In this document: one piece after another, positions 29,412 through 39,346 of the stretch
How the letters are laid out: each line of letters begins with the position of its first letter
Position numbering within the stretch: the stretch's first letter is position 1
The notes under the pieces: generated by a model
Databases searched by the model: none
Told to the model about the DNA's origin: nothing
The model's input: the letters and a program-made list of their open reading frames with translations, nothing else
Program-made: the position numbers and the translations under genes
Source of the DNA: Porticoccaceae bacterium
Lineage (GTDB): Bacteria; Pseudomonadota; Gammaproteobacteria; Pseudomonadales; Porticoccaceae
Direction of reading: 5' to 3'
Length of the DNA stretch: 64,000 bases
NCBI GenBank assembly: GCA_024644595.1
Contig: JAHEHL010000003.1
Coordinates: 124,001 to 188,000, forward strand

Positions 29412-30166
29412 GCGAAACCCAGACCACAGAAATAGCTTCTAGCGACGCGCAGGCATCGGAAATCAGTATTGCCGAGATCATCAAAAATGGTCTCTGGAAT
29501 AATAACCCGGCACTGGTACAACTGCTTGGCTTATGTCCGCTGCTGGCGGTAACCGGCAGTGTTGTCAACGCGCTGGGGCTGGGACTGGCAACATTAATGG
29601 TATTAATCGGCTCCAACACCATTGTCTCGTTGATTCGCAATCATGTCAGTGACGCCGTACGGCTGCCCGCTTTTGTGGTCATTATCGCCGCCTTTGTAAC
29701 CTGCGCCGAACTGCTGATGAAAGCCTACACCTACGAGCTATATCAGATTCTGGGTATTTTTATCCCGCTGATTGTCACCAACTGCGCCATTCTCGGCCGC
29801 GCTGAAGCCTTTGCCAGCAAGCATCACGTCGGCTATGCCGCGCTCGATGGCTTAATGATGGGCCTCGGCTTTCTGCTGGTACTGGTGATGCTGGGGGCAA
29901 TACGCGAACTGTTTGGTCACGGCACACTGTTTGCCAGCATGCAATTACTGTTCGGTCCCGACGCGAGCAACTGGGTTGTGCAGCCCTTTGGCGACAACTA
30001 CAGCTTCCTGATCGCTATTTTACCGCCTGGTGCCTTTCTGGTGACCGGCTTGCTGATCGCCGGTAAAAACACGATTGATGCGGCACTGAAACGTCGTGCC
30101 GATGCCAATAAAGAGCGCCCGGTGAAAGGCGCAAAACGGATTCGAACCACTGGCCATATCAGCTGA
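29408..30166 (+). CDS. rsxE: Electron transport complex subunit RsxE/RnfE
   Basis: 252 residues, six membrane helices. It is a paralogue of Rsx[17 protein letters not shown] and [12 protein letters not shown] carry the paired cysteines for the shared membrane cluster. The N-terminal 20 residues are Ser/Thr/Glu-rich and longer than usual. It ends the rsx set; nth, often next in other species, is replaced by a TPP enzyme gene 31 bases on. Confidence 0.96.
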   Translation: MSETQTTEIASSDAQASEISIAEIIKNGLWNNNPALVQLLGLCPLLAVTGSVVNALGLGLATLMVLIGSNTIVSLIRNHVSDAVRLPAFVVIIAAFVTCAELLMKAYTYELYQILGIFIPLIVTNCAILGRAEAFASKHHVGYAALDGLMMGLGFLLVLVMLGAIRELFGHGTLFASMQLLFGPDASNWVVQPFGDNYSFLIAILPPGAFLVTGLLIAGKNTIDAALKRRADANKERPVKGAKRIRTTGHIS

Positions 30167-30197
30167 TTGGTCTGCCCGCACAGGATGATGGCGATTT

Positions 30198-31946
30198 ATG
30201 AATAAAACCGGCGCATGGTTAACCCGGTACGCACTGGAACAACTTGGCATCACACACACCTTCGGCATTCCCGGTGTGCAAAACGCTGAACTCTATGACC
30301 AGCTAAACCGGTCTCAACAGATTACCCCCCATCTGGTAAACCACGAAATGAGCGCCGCCTTTATGGCTGATGCGCTGAGCCGAACCTGTGCCGGCAGCGT
30401 CGGCACCATGGTAGTGGTGTCCGGTTCTGGAGTAACACACGCCATTAGCGGAATTGGCGAAGCCTATCTGGCAGGCATTCCAATATTGATTATTGCCGGT
30501 GCCCCGCACAGCCAACTTGGCCCACAGCTAATTGACGCAACGCAAATATTGCAGCCACTCACCAAAGCGATTTACCGTATCGATAAGCATCAGCAGATTA
30601 TCGAAACCCTTTTTAGAGCCTATCACGTTGCTACCAGCGGCCGTCCCGGTCCGGTTTATATCGAGATTCCAGTCGACCTTCAGCTACTTGATCATGCCGT
30701 TAATGAGCCCCTACCCACCTTTGTCCACAGCGTTAATGACCACGCGCCCACGGCCAGCGATGGCGACTTTGAGATCGACTTGGACAGCGCAGCAAAGCAA
30801 CTGCTGCAGGCAAAATCACCGGGCATTATGGTTGGTTGGGGTGGTGTCGATGCACAGCCCGAGCTGATCGCGCTCGCCGAACAGCTCGGTGCGCCGGTCT
30901 GCACAACCCTGTCCGGCATCAGTAGCTTTCCGGCTCAACATCCACTGCACGCCGGTATGCTATTTGGCCCCGCTGCGGTACCTAGTGCTAAAAATGCCTT
31001 TAAGGACTGCGATTATTTGCTCGCCATCGGCACCTGTTTTAACCAGATCGACAGTGCAGCGGGCAGCGCGGTGCCACCGCATGGTCTGATTTATATCGAC
31101 AGCGATGGACCGCATTGCAGCCCTGACGATCGTACCGCCTCAATAACGCTGCTTGGCGATATCAAACAGACTGTTGTCAGTCTGCTACATAAAATTCAGG
31201 GCCAGCAGTCAGTTGCACCAGACAGCCGAGAAATTCGCAGTGCAATCGCCAAAGACAAGGCCGTATTCAAGGAGGAATGGCTGGACCACAACAGCAAAGA
31301 TCGAGTCAATCCTGCCATCTTTTTCAGCAAACTCCGCGAGATACTCGATGAAGACGCGATTATGGTTACCGACGACGGCCTTCACACCTTTCTGGCAGCC
31401 GAATTAATGCCCATTAGCGCTCCACGCAGCTTTATCACGCCATCCGATTTCAACGCCATGGGTTACTGTATTCCAGCCATCAATGCCGCCAAACTCGGCA
31501 ATCCGGATAAACAGACAATTGGTATTCTCGGTGACGGCGCCATGTTGATGAACGGCATGGAAGCACTGACCGCAGTACGCGAAAATCTCGGTACTATTTA
31601 CTGTATCTTTAACGATGGAAAAATTTCACGGATCAGCCGCAGCCAGAGGGTCGAGCCAAACCAGAGTACCTGCACCAAACTTGGCAACGTCAACTGGGGC
31701 GCCTTCGCCGACGCCATAGAATGTGGCTATATCCCGGTGAGAAGCAATGATGATATCGACCTGGCGTTGCGCCGGGCACTCGAAACCGCAGCCCAAAGCC
31801 AGCCAGTCTATCTGGATATCGCCATCGACTATTCACGAAGCAGCTATTATGCACAGGGTGTTGCCAAGGCCAATCAAGCGAGACTGGCTGGCAAAAATAC
31901 TCTGGGGTCATTCGGCCGCGCAATTGTGCGCAAGCTTACCGGCTAG
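30198..31946 (+). CDS. Thiamine-diphosphate-dependent enzyme, acetolactate-synthase-like
   Basis: 582 residues with the three-domain layout of the decarboxylase/acetohydroxyacid synthase family. The cofactor-activating glutamate is in NHEMSAAFM (Glu50). The TPP/magnesium motif starts at GDG (445-447) and ends at Asn472 (FNDGK). Related groups include benzoylformate decarboxylase, 5-guanidino-2-oxopentanoate decarboxylase and sulfopyruvate-type enzymes; no regulatory small subunit gene is adjacent, so it is probably catabolic rather than for branched-chain synthesis. Only 31 bases separate it from rsxE, so read-through is possible. Confidence 0.85.
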   Translation: MNKTGAWLTRYALEQLGITHTFGIPGVQNAELYDQLNRSQQITPHLVNHEMSAAFMADALSRTCAGSVGTMVVVSGSGVTHAISGIGEAYLAGIPILIIAGAPHSQLGPQLIDATQILQPLTKAIYRIDKHQQIIETLFRAYHVATSGRPGPVYIEIPVDLQLLDHAVNEPLPTFVHSVNDHAPTASDGDFEIDLDSAAKQLLQAKSPGIMVGWGGVDAQPELIALAEQLGAPVCTTLSGISSFPAQHPLHAGMLFGPAAVPSAKNAFKDCDYLLAIGTCFNQIDSAAGSAVPPHGLIYIDSDGPHCSPDDRTASITLLGDIKQTVVSLLHKIQGQQSVAPDSREIRSAIAKDKAVFKEEWLDHNSKDRVNPAIFFSKLREILDEDAIMVTDDGLHTFLAAELMPISAPRSFITPSDFNAMGYCIPAINAAKLGNPDKQTIGILGDGAMLMNGMEALTAVRENLGTIYCIFNDGKISRISRSQRVEPNQSTCTKLGNVNWGAFADAIECGYIPVRSNDDIDLALRRALETAAQSQPVYLDIAIDYSRSSYYAQGVAKANQARLAGKNTLGSFGRAIVRKLTG

Positions 31947-31983
31947 GTTATCCACTGACTTCGGTGGCGCTTCAGTCAGACCA

Positions 31984-32430
31984 TCAATATTTTTCCAGAT
32001 CTTTATCAAATAACATATCAATATCACGGAAGGCCTTAAACTCAAGATAGTTATTGCTTGGATCCCGCACAAACAGCGTCGCCTGCTCGCCTTTGCGGCC
32101 GGCAAAGCGCACGTAGGGCTCAATAACAAACTCCACACCCCGCTGCTCAAGCTGCACAATAAACTGCTGATACTGGTCCCAATCGAGAATCACCCCAAAG
32201 TGTGAAGCCGGAACCGCATGGCCATCGACGGGATTGGTCGCCGCGGAGGGGTGATCCTCAGGCGCCACTAGATGCGCCACCAGCTGATGGCCAAAAAAAT
32301 CAAAATCGATCCAGCGATCTGCCTCACGACCTGTGGCACAACCGAGAATATCACTGTAAAAATGACGCGCCGCCTCCAGGTCAGTAACCGGAAATGCTAG
32401 ATGAAACAAAGGTCGATGATGGCTTGTCAT
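31984..32430 (-). CDS. VOC-superfamily (glyoxalase/dioxygenase fold) protein
   Basis: 148 residues made of paired beta-alpha-beta-beta-beta units. Candidate metal ligands are the His in the first strand (FHLAFPV) and the His in HFGVILD, with a Glu in the last strand (YLEFKAF). Bacterial relatives are annotated as glyoxalase/bleomycin-resistance-like; no substrate can be assigned. It is convergent with the TPP enzyme gene, 37 bases apart. Confidence 0.8.
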   Translation of the reverse strand: MTSHHRPLFHLAFPVTDLEAARHFYSDILGCATGREADRWIDFDFFGHQLVAHLVAPEDHPSAATNPVDGHAVPASHFGVILDWDQYQQFIVQLEQRGVEFVIEPYVRFAGRKGEQATLFVRDPSNNYLEFKAFRDIDMLFDKDLEKY

Positions 32431-32617
32431 GATTAGAGGTACAACCCCGATAAGTTGACGGTCTCGAATCGATAATTGTAATCACTATCAGCACATGGAT
32501 AACAGCTTTTTCCGCCAGTCCTCACCGCTGTGCAACCACTCCAAATCAGCCCATGGCGCACCATACCCGTGGAATAGCCCGGAAACATAATTCTGCTGCA
32601 CCCTGGAATACCTGACC

Positions 32618-32623
32618 TATACT
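32618..32623 (+). promoter_or_regulatory. Candidate -10 element for the secreted helical protein gene
   Basis: TATACT about 35 bases before the start codon, inside the 228-base gap after the VOC gene; no strong -35 is seen. The rest of the gap shows nothing I can identify. Confidence 0.3.
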
Positions 32624-32658
32624 AAGATAAATAGCTATTAGTTCAGGGGGACTCTGTT

Positions 32659-33405
32659 ATGTATCAAGCTAGATCTCCTTATTGTTTGAGTTGTCTGACC
32701 AAATTCAGTTTGCTCGCGCTGCTTTTTTTGGCCGTCCTGTGCTTGCCTTTGAAAAGTGAGGCTCGACAGTGGTCGGAGCGCAAACTGGAAAAAACGGTAC
32801 TGCGTATTGACCGTGATATTTCACGCAACCGCTGGGACAAGGTGATCAAGCACAGCCAAAAATCATTGCCGCAGTGTGTTCGGCTCTATTCCGAGCAACA
32901 CCCTACCTGCATTCTTATACTCAAAAATATCAATCAGGCCTATGAGAAAACTCGCCGTATCAACCCTGACCACAGTCAGATTGAACGCGCCTACAGCCTC
33001 GCATCTGAGGTGCTTGGCAAAACACATTTCACGACAATTGCGGCACGAAATTACTACTATATATTTCTGATTTACACCAAGAATTACGCCCCTGCCATAC
33101 CGCTAGTGACCGAAATGATTGAAATCGAAGAGGCCGGCAGCAATGATAAATTCAGGTTAATGGAACGCTACAGTCAGCTTTATGCCCTAGAGGGGCTAAT
33201 TGGAAACCGGCCAGCCGAAGAAGTCGCGCTGACCAAAGTAGTCGAATTATCGGCCGATGTGATGGGCGAGGAAAGCGACTATTTTAGAGATGCAGCCGAG
33301 GCTTTGGCAAATAACTACTGCATTCAAAAAAAGTACTACAAGTTCTTCCAGCTGATTAAACAGCACAAAATCGAAATCAGCTGCCTGTCAAAACAAGACA
33401 GCTAA
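32659..33405 (+). CDS. Exported helical-repeat (TPR-like) protein
   Basis: 248 residues. The leader is long, with two cysteines and a hydrophobic run (LLALLFLAVLCLPLKSEA), cleavage probably after SEA near residue 36. The mature part is all-helical with repeated Ala/Tyr-rich segments (YSLASEVLGKTHFTTIAARNY) that resemble TPR or Sel1-like hairpins. I do not recognise a family. A strong AGGGGGA ribosome site precedes the ATG. It is flanked by unrelated genes and probably monocistronic. Confidence 0.65.
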   Translation: MYQARSPYCLSCLTKFSLLALLFLAVLCLPLKSEARQWSERKLEKTVLRIDRDISRNRWDKVIKHSQKSLPQCVRLYSEQHPTCILILKNINQAYEKTRRINPDHSQIERAYSLASEVLGKTHFTTIAARNYYYIFLIYTKNYAPAIPLVTEMIEIEEAGSNDKFRLMERYSQLYALEGLIGNRPAEEVALTKVVELSADVMGEESDYFRDAAEALANNYCIQKKYYKFFQLIKQHKIEISCLSKQDS

Positions 33406-33567
33406 AAAGCCTTGTCAGGGACATTCATCGAATAACTGCCGGCGGAAAATGCCGCTCGAATTTTGGCTGCAACCTCGTTATTGAACCAGTAAAATTAGAC
33501 ACCAAAGCAACGTTGAGTGATACCGGATATTCGTTCGGGCGGTTATTAAACATAGATTAATAAGACT

Positions 33568-34533
33568 TTAGAATGGCAATGCATCCAGGTCGACATTGCC
33601 ACCACTCAGGATAATCGCCACACGCTTGCCATGAAATAATTGCGGGTTTTCCATGACAGCGGCAAGGCAGACTGCCGCGGAGGGTTCCACAATAATTTTC
33701 ATTCGCATCCAGATCAGTCTCATGGCATCGACAATACCCTGCTCCGAGGCCAGCACAATATCGTTTACCTGTTGCTGAATAATCTCAAAATTACGCACCC
33801 CCAATGTGGCTCTCAAACCATCTGCAATCGTGTCCGGCGTGTACTGCTCGACTCTCTGGCCTGAGATGAAGCCCTGCCAGGCATCACTGGCGCCCTGGGG
33901 TTCGGCACCAATTACACTAATAGTTGTGTTTGCCTGAGCAGCCAGAGCGCGGGTAGCAATAGCGGTGCCCGCGAGCAGGCCACCGCCACCGACGGGGGAC
34001 ATAATAATGTCTGGTACCTTATCGAGCGTGTCGAGCTGAGCGAGGGTCTCCAGGGCTGCTGTGCCCTGTCCGGCAATAATGACATCGCTGTCATAGGGAT
34101 GGACCATGACACTGCCAGCAGCTTTTATCTCTGCAGCAACAGTGGCTTCCCGATCCGCCATGCTCGGCAGGCACTCAACCACTTTGGCGCCATAGCCACG
34201 CACCGCCTGCTTTTTAACCAGCGGGGCATTGCTTGGCATCACCACGGTGCAATCTGCGCCTCTCAGGCTTGCCGCCCACGCTAGCGCCGCGCCATGATTG
34301 CCGGAAGAATGTGTGATCACTCCCCGATGCAACTCGGCCTCGTCCATTGAAAAAATCGCATTACAGCCACCACGTGCCTTAAAAGCCCCAACTTTTTGCA
34401 GATTTTCTGCTTTAAAAAATAGCTCGCAGCCGAGAAGCCCGTCGATTTGTCGACTTTGCAAAATCGGCGTGTGGTGGATATACGGCTGGATGCGCGCAAG
34501 GGCCTGGCTGATCTGACTGAAGGTAATGCTCAA
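33568..34533 (-). CDS. PLP-dependent threonine/serine dehydratase family enzyme
   Basis: 321 residues, fold type II PLP enzyme without a C-terminal ACT domain. The Schiff-base lysine is in VGAFKARG (Lys52), the substrate loop is SSGNHGAA and the phosphate loop is GGGGL. The short form groups with catabolic threonine ammonia-lyase, serine racemase and threo-3-hydroxyaspartate ammonia-lyase; the sequence alone does not separate them. It starts with TTG behind AGGA. It follows the MATE gene on the same strand after about 150 bases. Confidence 0.87.
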   Translation of the reverse strand: MSITFSQISQALARIQPYIHHTPILQSRQIDGLLGCELFFKAENLQKVGAFKARGGCNAIFSMDEAELHRGVITHSSGNHGAALAWAASLRGADCTVVMPSNAPLVKKQAVRGYGAKVVECLPSMADREATVAAEIKAAGSVMVHPYDSDVIIAGQGTAALETLAQLDTLDKVPDIIMSPVGGGGLLAGTAIATRALAAQANTTISVIGAEPQGASDAWQGFISGQRVEQYTPDTIADGLRATLGVRNFEIIQQQVNDIVLASEQGIVDAMRLIWMRMKIIVEPSAAVCLAAVMENPQLFHGKRVAIILSGGNVDLDALPF

Positions 34534-34686
34534 GGGCTATCCTTTTTTCAGTACGCTTTATATCGGTTATTAAGGGGCAAGCTTAGCGCACTGTCTAATC
34601 AGGAAACACGCTTTTTAAGCTCTATTTTAAGGTTTTTAACCACAGCAGCTAAACATACTATGTGCGCAACGGCAGCCAGGCCTCGC

Positions 34687-36060
34687 TTAAGCTGTTTCTC
34701 TATTTTGAGACTCTTCAGGGACTCGAAGGTGAGCAACAACAAGGCGAATCCAAATCAATCCGGCTATTGATGCCAACACACCACCAAGGGCAATGGCTAA
34801 CCAAACCGACCAAATCGGCAGCGACAACTTTGCAACAAAGACGTTCGCCAGTATTAGCATGGTGCCGACACGCCCAACGGTTATCCAAAACCCCGGCCAG
34901 GAATGGCCAAGCCCCTGAAAAGTACTCGCTACAATAAAGGTCATCGCAAAAAATGCGTAACCAAACGGGACAATACGAAAATATTGGAGGGTGTAGGCGG
35001 TAACCGTCGCATCGGTGGTGAACGCTTCGACTATCAGCGGCGCAAGAACGTAAGCTGTGACTGCAAAAGCAAAGGCTGCTCCGGCACCCAGCAGGACGGC
35101 AGTGTTAAGTATTTCTTGAGCACGTCGTTTGTTGCCCGCGCCAATATTTTGTCCGATCATCGCCATGGAGCCGAAACCGAAACCAATGGCGGGAATAAAG
35201 GCGAAAAATTCGATGCGAAAGCCGATCGAAAATGCCGCGGCGCCGGCTTCAAGGAATGTCCCTGAGACAATCGCCATCATCAGCGAAAAGCCAATCGGAT
35301 TGAGTGTTTGAGTCAATGATGCGGGGATACCAATATTCAGAACCCTCTTGACGGACTCCCATCGCAGCCGCAGGTTGGAAAAACGCAGTCGGACCATCAT
35401 CTGCTCACTCGCGAGGACCTTGAGCGCTAGCGCGAGGAATACCGATTGCGAGATCAGGGTGGCATAGGCGGCTCCGTCAATGCCCATAGCCGGGATCACG
35501 CCAAAGCCAAAAATAAACATCGGATCAAGCAGGGTGTTAACCAGAGTCGAAAGCGCAAACAGCTTGGTGGGAGTAAAATTATCACCCTGTGCGTTAAAGG
35601 CAGTGGATGTTGTCATCATCAGGAATGTCAGGATCGATCCGGCTGCTGTAATGTTGAAATAGGACAACCCGAGCGGAAAAATATCCCCGATTGCACCCGA
35701 AAGCGTGAGAAACTCTGCTCCAAAGGTAAGCGCCAGCGCCGTAAAAAAAACAGCCACGATACCTGCCAGCGCATAGGCTTGCCCTAAAATCCGCTGAGCT
35801 TCCTGTTTGTTGCCGGCACCCATATTCATTCCCATCAATACTGCAGAGCCGATAGAAATTCCCATCGCCAGCGAAATCATTATAAACAGGGTAATTTGCG
35901 ATATTGAGACCGCGGCGATGGCGTCGGGTGACAATTTTGCTACCCAATAGGCGTCGACCAAGTTGTACAGCGTGTAGAAAAACATCGACAACATCATCGG
36001 CCAGGCCAGGGAACAGAGTTGCCTCGGGACACTGCCCGTAGTGAGATTTTGTCCATGCAT
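34687..36060 (-). CDS. MATE-family multidrug/sodium antiporter
   Basis: 457 residues with about twelve membrane helices arranged in two halves of six, typical of the NorM/DinF family, which exports cationic drugs using Na+ or H+. The N-terminus carries the family segment PMMLSMFFYTLYNLVDAYWV. It starts 16 bases after the cbpM stop, so it may be co-transcribed with cbpA-cbpM. Substrate unknown. Confidence 0.92.
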   Translation of the reverse strand: MHGQNLTTGSVPRQLCSLAWPMMLSMFFYTLYNLVDAYWVAKLSPDAIAAVSISQITLFIMISLAMGISIGSAVLMGMNMGAGNKQEAQRILGQAYALAGIVAVFFTALALTFGAEFLTLSGAIGDIFPLGLSYFNITAAGSILTFLMMTTSTAFNAQGDNFTPTKLFALSTLVNTLLDPMFIFGFGVIPAMGIDGAAYATLISQSVFLALALKVLASEQMMVRLRFSNLRLRWESVKRVLNIGIPASLTQTLNPIGFSLMMAIVSGTFLEAGAAAFSIGFRIEFFAFIPAIGFGFGSMAMIGQNIGAGNKRRAQEILNTAVLLGAGAAFAFAVTAYVLAPLIVEAFTTDATVTAYTLQYFRIVPFGYAFFAMTFIVASTFQGLGHSWPGFWITVGRVGTMLILANVFVAKLSLPIWSVWLAIALGGVLASIAGLIWIRLVVAHLRVPEESQNRETA

Positions 36061-36076
36061 AGAATCTGTGTTCCTG

Positions 36077-36382
36077 TTAACGCTGTCCGGTAAAACGCTC
36101 GAGGCGTCTTCTTAGGTGATGATTTTCATCGCGCAGCTGGTCAAGTTGATCGAGCAAGCTAATGGCTAGTGCGATGCCAGACCAGTCAATCTCAAGATCT
36201 CGATGCAGGCGATATGCTTTTTTGGTTACGGTGGCCATTTGAATATTGAACTGCCAACTTTCGGGATCACTACCCTTGGGTTCAATGATGCCGTGGTGGA
36301 CCATTTCAATCATAATCTGTGATGGCATATCGGTGACGCAACAGATTTCATCAAAGGTAAAATATTGCCCAGTGAGTTCCAT
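36077..36382 (-). CDS. cbpM: Chaperone modulator CbpM
   Basis: About 101 residues, MerR-like helix-turn-helix plus C-terminal coiled coil (LLDQLDQLRDENHHLRRRL). CbpM binds the J-domain of CbpA and inhibits its co-chaperone and DNA-binding activities. The ATG at 36382 follows GGAG at nine bases and lies two bases after the cbpA stop; a GTG at 36397 inside cbpA is the alternative. Confidence 0.85.
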   Translation of the reverse strand: MELTGQYFTFDEICCVTDMPSQIMIEMVHHGIIEPKGSDPESWQFNIQMATVTKKAYRLHRDLEIDWSGIALAISLLDQLDQLRDENHHLRRRLERFTGQR

Positions 36383-36384
36383 AT

Positions 36385-37344
36385 CTATTTTCTCCACTCT
36401 TTTCTTGGCTCAAAGGCGGCAGCACTAGCCAGTGCCTGCCAATGCTGCTCGCTCTCTTTGCTGGTGGTAGCCGGCATAACCACTTTTAGCACCGCGTAGA
36501 GGTCACCCTGCCCCTGCTTGTGGGGCAATCCTTTACCTCTGATACGCAAGCGCTGGCCAGTCTGACTGTTGGACGGGATGGTCAACTTGATTTTGCCAGT
36601 CAGCGTTGGCACTTCGAGACAGGCGCCCAGTGCAGCCTCCCACGGGGCAAGCGGGACGGTGATAATTAGATTGTGGGCTTCGACATCAAACAGTGGATGC
36701 GGCACGATGCGGATATGTAAATAGAGATCACCACTCGGGGCGTCGCCAAAGCCCTGCCCGCCCTGTCCCTTAAGGCGTATTCGCTCACCATCACTTACTC
36801 CTGCGGGGATTTTTACATTGAGGGTTTTTTTCTTGCTGTTGACTCGGCCCTGATCATCGCGATAGGGAAGGCTGTAGGAAATTTTTTGCCCACTCTCAGC
36901 GAGTGTGTCTTCAAGAAAGATTGGCAATTCGGTTTCGATATCGGCGCCTCTCTGGCTAAAGTCAGTTCGTGACTGAAAGCCGCCATGACCAGAACTGCCT
37001 CGACCCGCGTGATTGTGAGCACCAAACATGGTGTTAAAAAAATCGGAGAAATCACCTTCAAATGGCTGTCCTGTCTGGCCCTCTGAAAAGCCTTCTCTCT
37101 GCCGCCAGCCCGGTGCTGATTGCTGGCCACCGTAGCGACGAATCTCATCATACTCGGCGCGTTTCTGCGGGTCTTTTAACACCTCATAGGCTTCGGAAAC
37201 TTCCTTGAATTTATCTTCCGCCTGATGATCCTGGCTGACATCCGGATGGTATTTTCTCGCCAGTTTGCGATAGGCGGTTTTGATTGTTTTGCTGTCGGCG
37301 TCCGGTTCAACCGAGAGAGTTTTGTAGTAGTCCTTGAAATCCAT
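36385..37344 (-). CDS. cbpA: DnaJ-like curved-DNA-binding protein CbpA
   Basis: 319 residues. J-domain at 1-70 with the HPD motif (33-35), a Gly-rich linker (about 100-125) and two C-terminal substrate-binding domains; the zinc-finger domain of DnaJ is missing, as expected for CbpA. It is a co-chaperone of DnaK and binds nucleoid DNA in stationary phase. Paired with its modulator cbpM. Confidence 0.93.
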   Translation of the reverse strand: MDFKDYYKTLSVEPDADSKTIKTAYRKLARKYHPDVSQDHQAEDKFKEVSEAYEVLKDPQKRAEYDEIRRYGGQQSAPGWRQREGFSEGQTGQPFEGDFSDFFNTMFGAHNHAGRGSSGHGGFQSRTDFSQRGADIETELPIFLEDTLAESGQKISYSLPYRDDQGRVNSKKKTLNVKIPAGVSDGERIRLKGQGGQGFGDAPSGDLYLHIRIVPHPLFDVEAHNLIITVPLAPWEAALGACLEVPTLTGKIKLTIPSNSQTGQRLRIRGKGLPHKQGQGDLYAVLKVVMPATTSKESEQHWQALASAAAFEPRKEWRK

Positions 37345-37547
37345 AATCCGTCTGCTGATCTCGTCAATCCATTTTTTTTGTTAGCCAACTGTTCATAGCT
37401 TAGACGAAAATGGCACTACTATTAGGGCGTCTGGGACAGCATTTTCTGATCAAAGTTAATCTATGCCGTTTTGACAAATTTGCCATATACTCTTTAATCA
37501 GCGCGCCTCGGTATAGTCCGAGTTAATGAAATAGATAGGTTCTCACA

Positions 37548-38507
37548 ATGATTAATGTCTGCTTTTACGATGGAACACAGCTGACCCGCGGCGGCGCAGA
37601 GCTTATTCAACTGCCGGTAGCTGAAGGCAGCTATCTGTGGCTCGATCTGGAGCAGGAAGCGGACAAATCGGAACTGCGTATTTTTGATCAGTTTGGCTGC
37701 CATCCGCTGACAGTGCAGGATGCGCGACGCCCGCGCCATCCGCCCAAGACCGAGCACTTTAGCGATCAATCATTTGTTCTGTTACGCGAGCTGACAGCAA
37801 ATGATGGCCTCGAATTTGAAACACTGCAGCTGGCATGCTTCATCGGCAATAACTTCCTGATTACACGTCATGATAAACCCTCTGCGGTGATCAGCCATTG
37901 GTTTAACAATAATGATCTTGCCGATGTGATGGCCAATGGCCCGATGGTGTTGTTCGCTTCGATTACCAATGGTATCGGTCTGGCGTATCTGGATCTGTTG
38001 CTTGATTTTGAACCGGCGCTATCGGAGCACGAAGACGCACTTCTAGCCACTCAGAGTGACAAAGTGTTGCGCGACCTGATCAGCTGTAAGACCTGGCTGC
38101 GCAAACTGACCAGACTGCACAGCTATCACGATCGGATCTATTCAGAGTTATTGACCCACTTGAAAGATGATCATTCCGAGCAAGTCGACGCTATACATGC
38201 GGTAACCGATGTCTATGAAAAATTTGAGCGGCTAAATTCATTGTCCGCGCTGTATTACGATCTCGCCGGCGATCTGATCGACGGCCATATTTCACTCACC
38301 TCTCACAATCTCAATGAGACGATGCGTGTTCTTACCGTGGTTACGGCTATCTTTGTGCCGCTCAGTTTTCTTGCAGGCTTGTATGGCATGAATTTCGATC
38401 ACATCCCGGAACTGCACTACCCTAACGCCTACTTTATTTTGATCGGCTTGATGACATTGATCGCGGTGGGCCTTGTAACAATTTTTAAAAGGAATAAATG
38501 GCTGTGA
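37548..38507 (+). CDS. CorA-family divalent-cation transporter
   Basis: 319 residues. Large N-terminal cytoplasmic domain, long stalk helices, then two membrane helices near the C-terminus separated by the selectivity motif YGMN (GMN at 280-282). The final KRNKWL tail is typical. CorA relatives import Mg2+ (or Co2+/Ni2+), while some export Zn2+. AGG lies upstream of the ATG. Its end overlaps the MscS gene by ten bases. Confidence 0.92.
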   Translation: MINVCFYDGTQLTRGGAELIQLPVAEGSYLWLDLEQEADKSELRIFDQFGCHPLTVQDARRPRHPPKTEHFSDQSFVLLRELTANDGLEFETLQLACFIGNNFLITRHDKPSAVISHWFNNNDLADVMANGPMVLFASITNGIGLAYLDLLLDFEPALSEHEDALLATQSDKVLRDLISCKTWLRKLTRLHSYHDRIYSELLTHLKDDHSEQVDAIHAVTDVYEKFERLNSLSALYYDLAGDLIDGHISLTSHNLNETMRVLTVVTAIFVPLSFLAGLYGMNFDHIPELHYPNAYFILIGLMTLIAVGLVTIFKRNKWL

Positions 38508-39346
38508 TAGAAGCACTGCAAAGCTGGTTATCATTTTCGCTGCTGCAACTTGGCGACTACAATCTGCGGGTAGCCAATATTGCCTCGGCGGCAGGTATTT
38601 TACTGCTCAGTGTGATTATTCAGCGATTAGTCTCTCGCGCCTCTGAAGCTGCGGCCAAGCGCAGCGGAGCGCGAGACCAAAATATCTACATTATCAAGCG
38701 GATACTCAAATATCTGATTTATGGTATCGGCTTGATACTTGCCCTGTCGGCCCTTGGCGTCGGCTTAAGTAATCTAATACTGGTCGCTGGTGCGCTTGGT
38801 GTCGGTATTGGTTTTGGCTTGCAGTCAATTGTGAATAATTTTGTCTGCGGCATTATTATTCTGTTTGAAAAATCGCTACGGATTGGCGACTTTGTGGAGC
38901 TGCCTGGCGGGCTACTCGGTGAGGTACGCGAGATTAATATCCGCAGCACCCTGATCCGCACATTGGAAAACGCCGATATCCTGGTACCCAATGCCGACTT
39001 TATCAGCAATCAAGTCAACAACTGGACGCTCAATGATGATATCAGGCGTTTCTCTATTCATTTTAGCGTCGCCTACGGCAGTGATCTGGAGAAGGTGCGT
39101 GAGGCAGGTTTAAAAGCCGCAAACGAAGTGCCGCTAACGCTGCAGCGGGAGAATATTAAACCGGACGTGCTGGTGACAGAGCTCGGCTCGTCAGGGGTGG
39201 AATGCATTCTCACGGTGTGGGCCGAAGGGGAATGGGTCAAGCGGCCGGGGCTGGTAAAGTCACAATATCTCACCGCGATCTACAACAACCTCCGGGAAGC
39301 TGGCCTGGAAATTCCATTCCCTCAGGTCGATGTGCATATGCGCTAA
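38498..39346 (+). CDS. MscS-family small-conductance mechanosensitive channel
   Basis: 282 residues. Three membrane helices, the third being the Gly/Ala-rich pore helix (LGVGIGFGLQSIVNNFVCG), then the beta domain (SLRIGDFVELPGGLLGEV) and the alpha/beta cytoplasmic cage. Releases solutes on hypo-osmotic shock. The Gln in GLQ and the Phe after GIGFG match the conserved pore segment. AAGGA precedes the ATG, inside the CorA gene. It ends one base before the end of the Yip1 gene on the other strand. Confidence 0.93.
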   Translation: MAVIEALQSWLSFSLLQLGDYNLRVANIASAAGILLLSVIIQRLVSRASEAAAKRSGARDQNIYIIKRILKYLIYGIGLILALSALGVGLSNLILVAGALGVGIGFGLQSIVNNFVCGIIILFEKSLRIGDFVELPGGLLGEVREINIRSTLIRTLENADILVPNADFISNQVNNWTLNDDIRRFSIHFSVAYGSDLEKVREAGLKAANEVPLTLQRENIKPDVLVTELGSSGVECILTVWAEGEWVKRPGLVKSQYLTAIYNNLREAGLEIPFPQVDVHMR

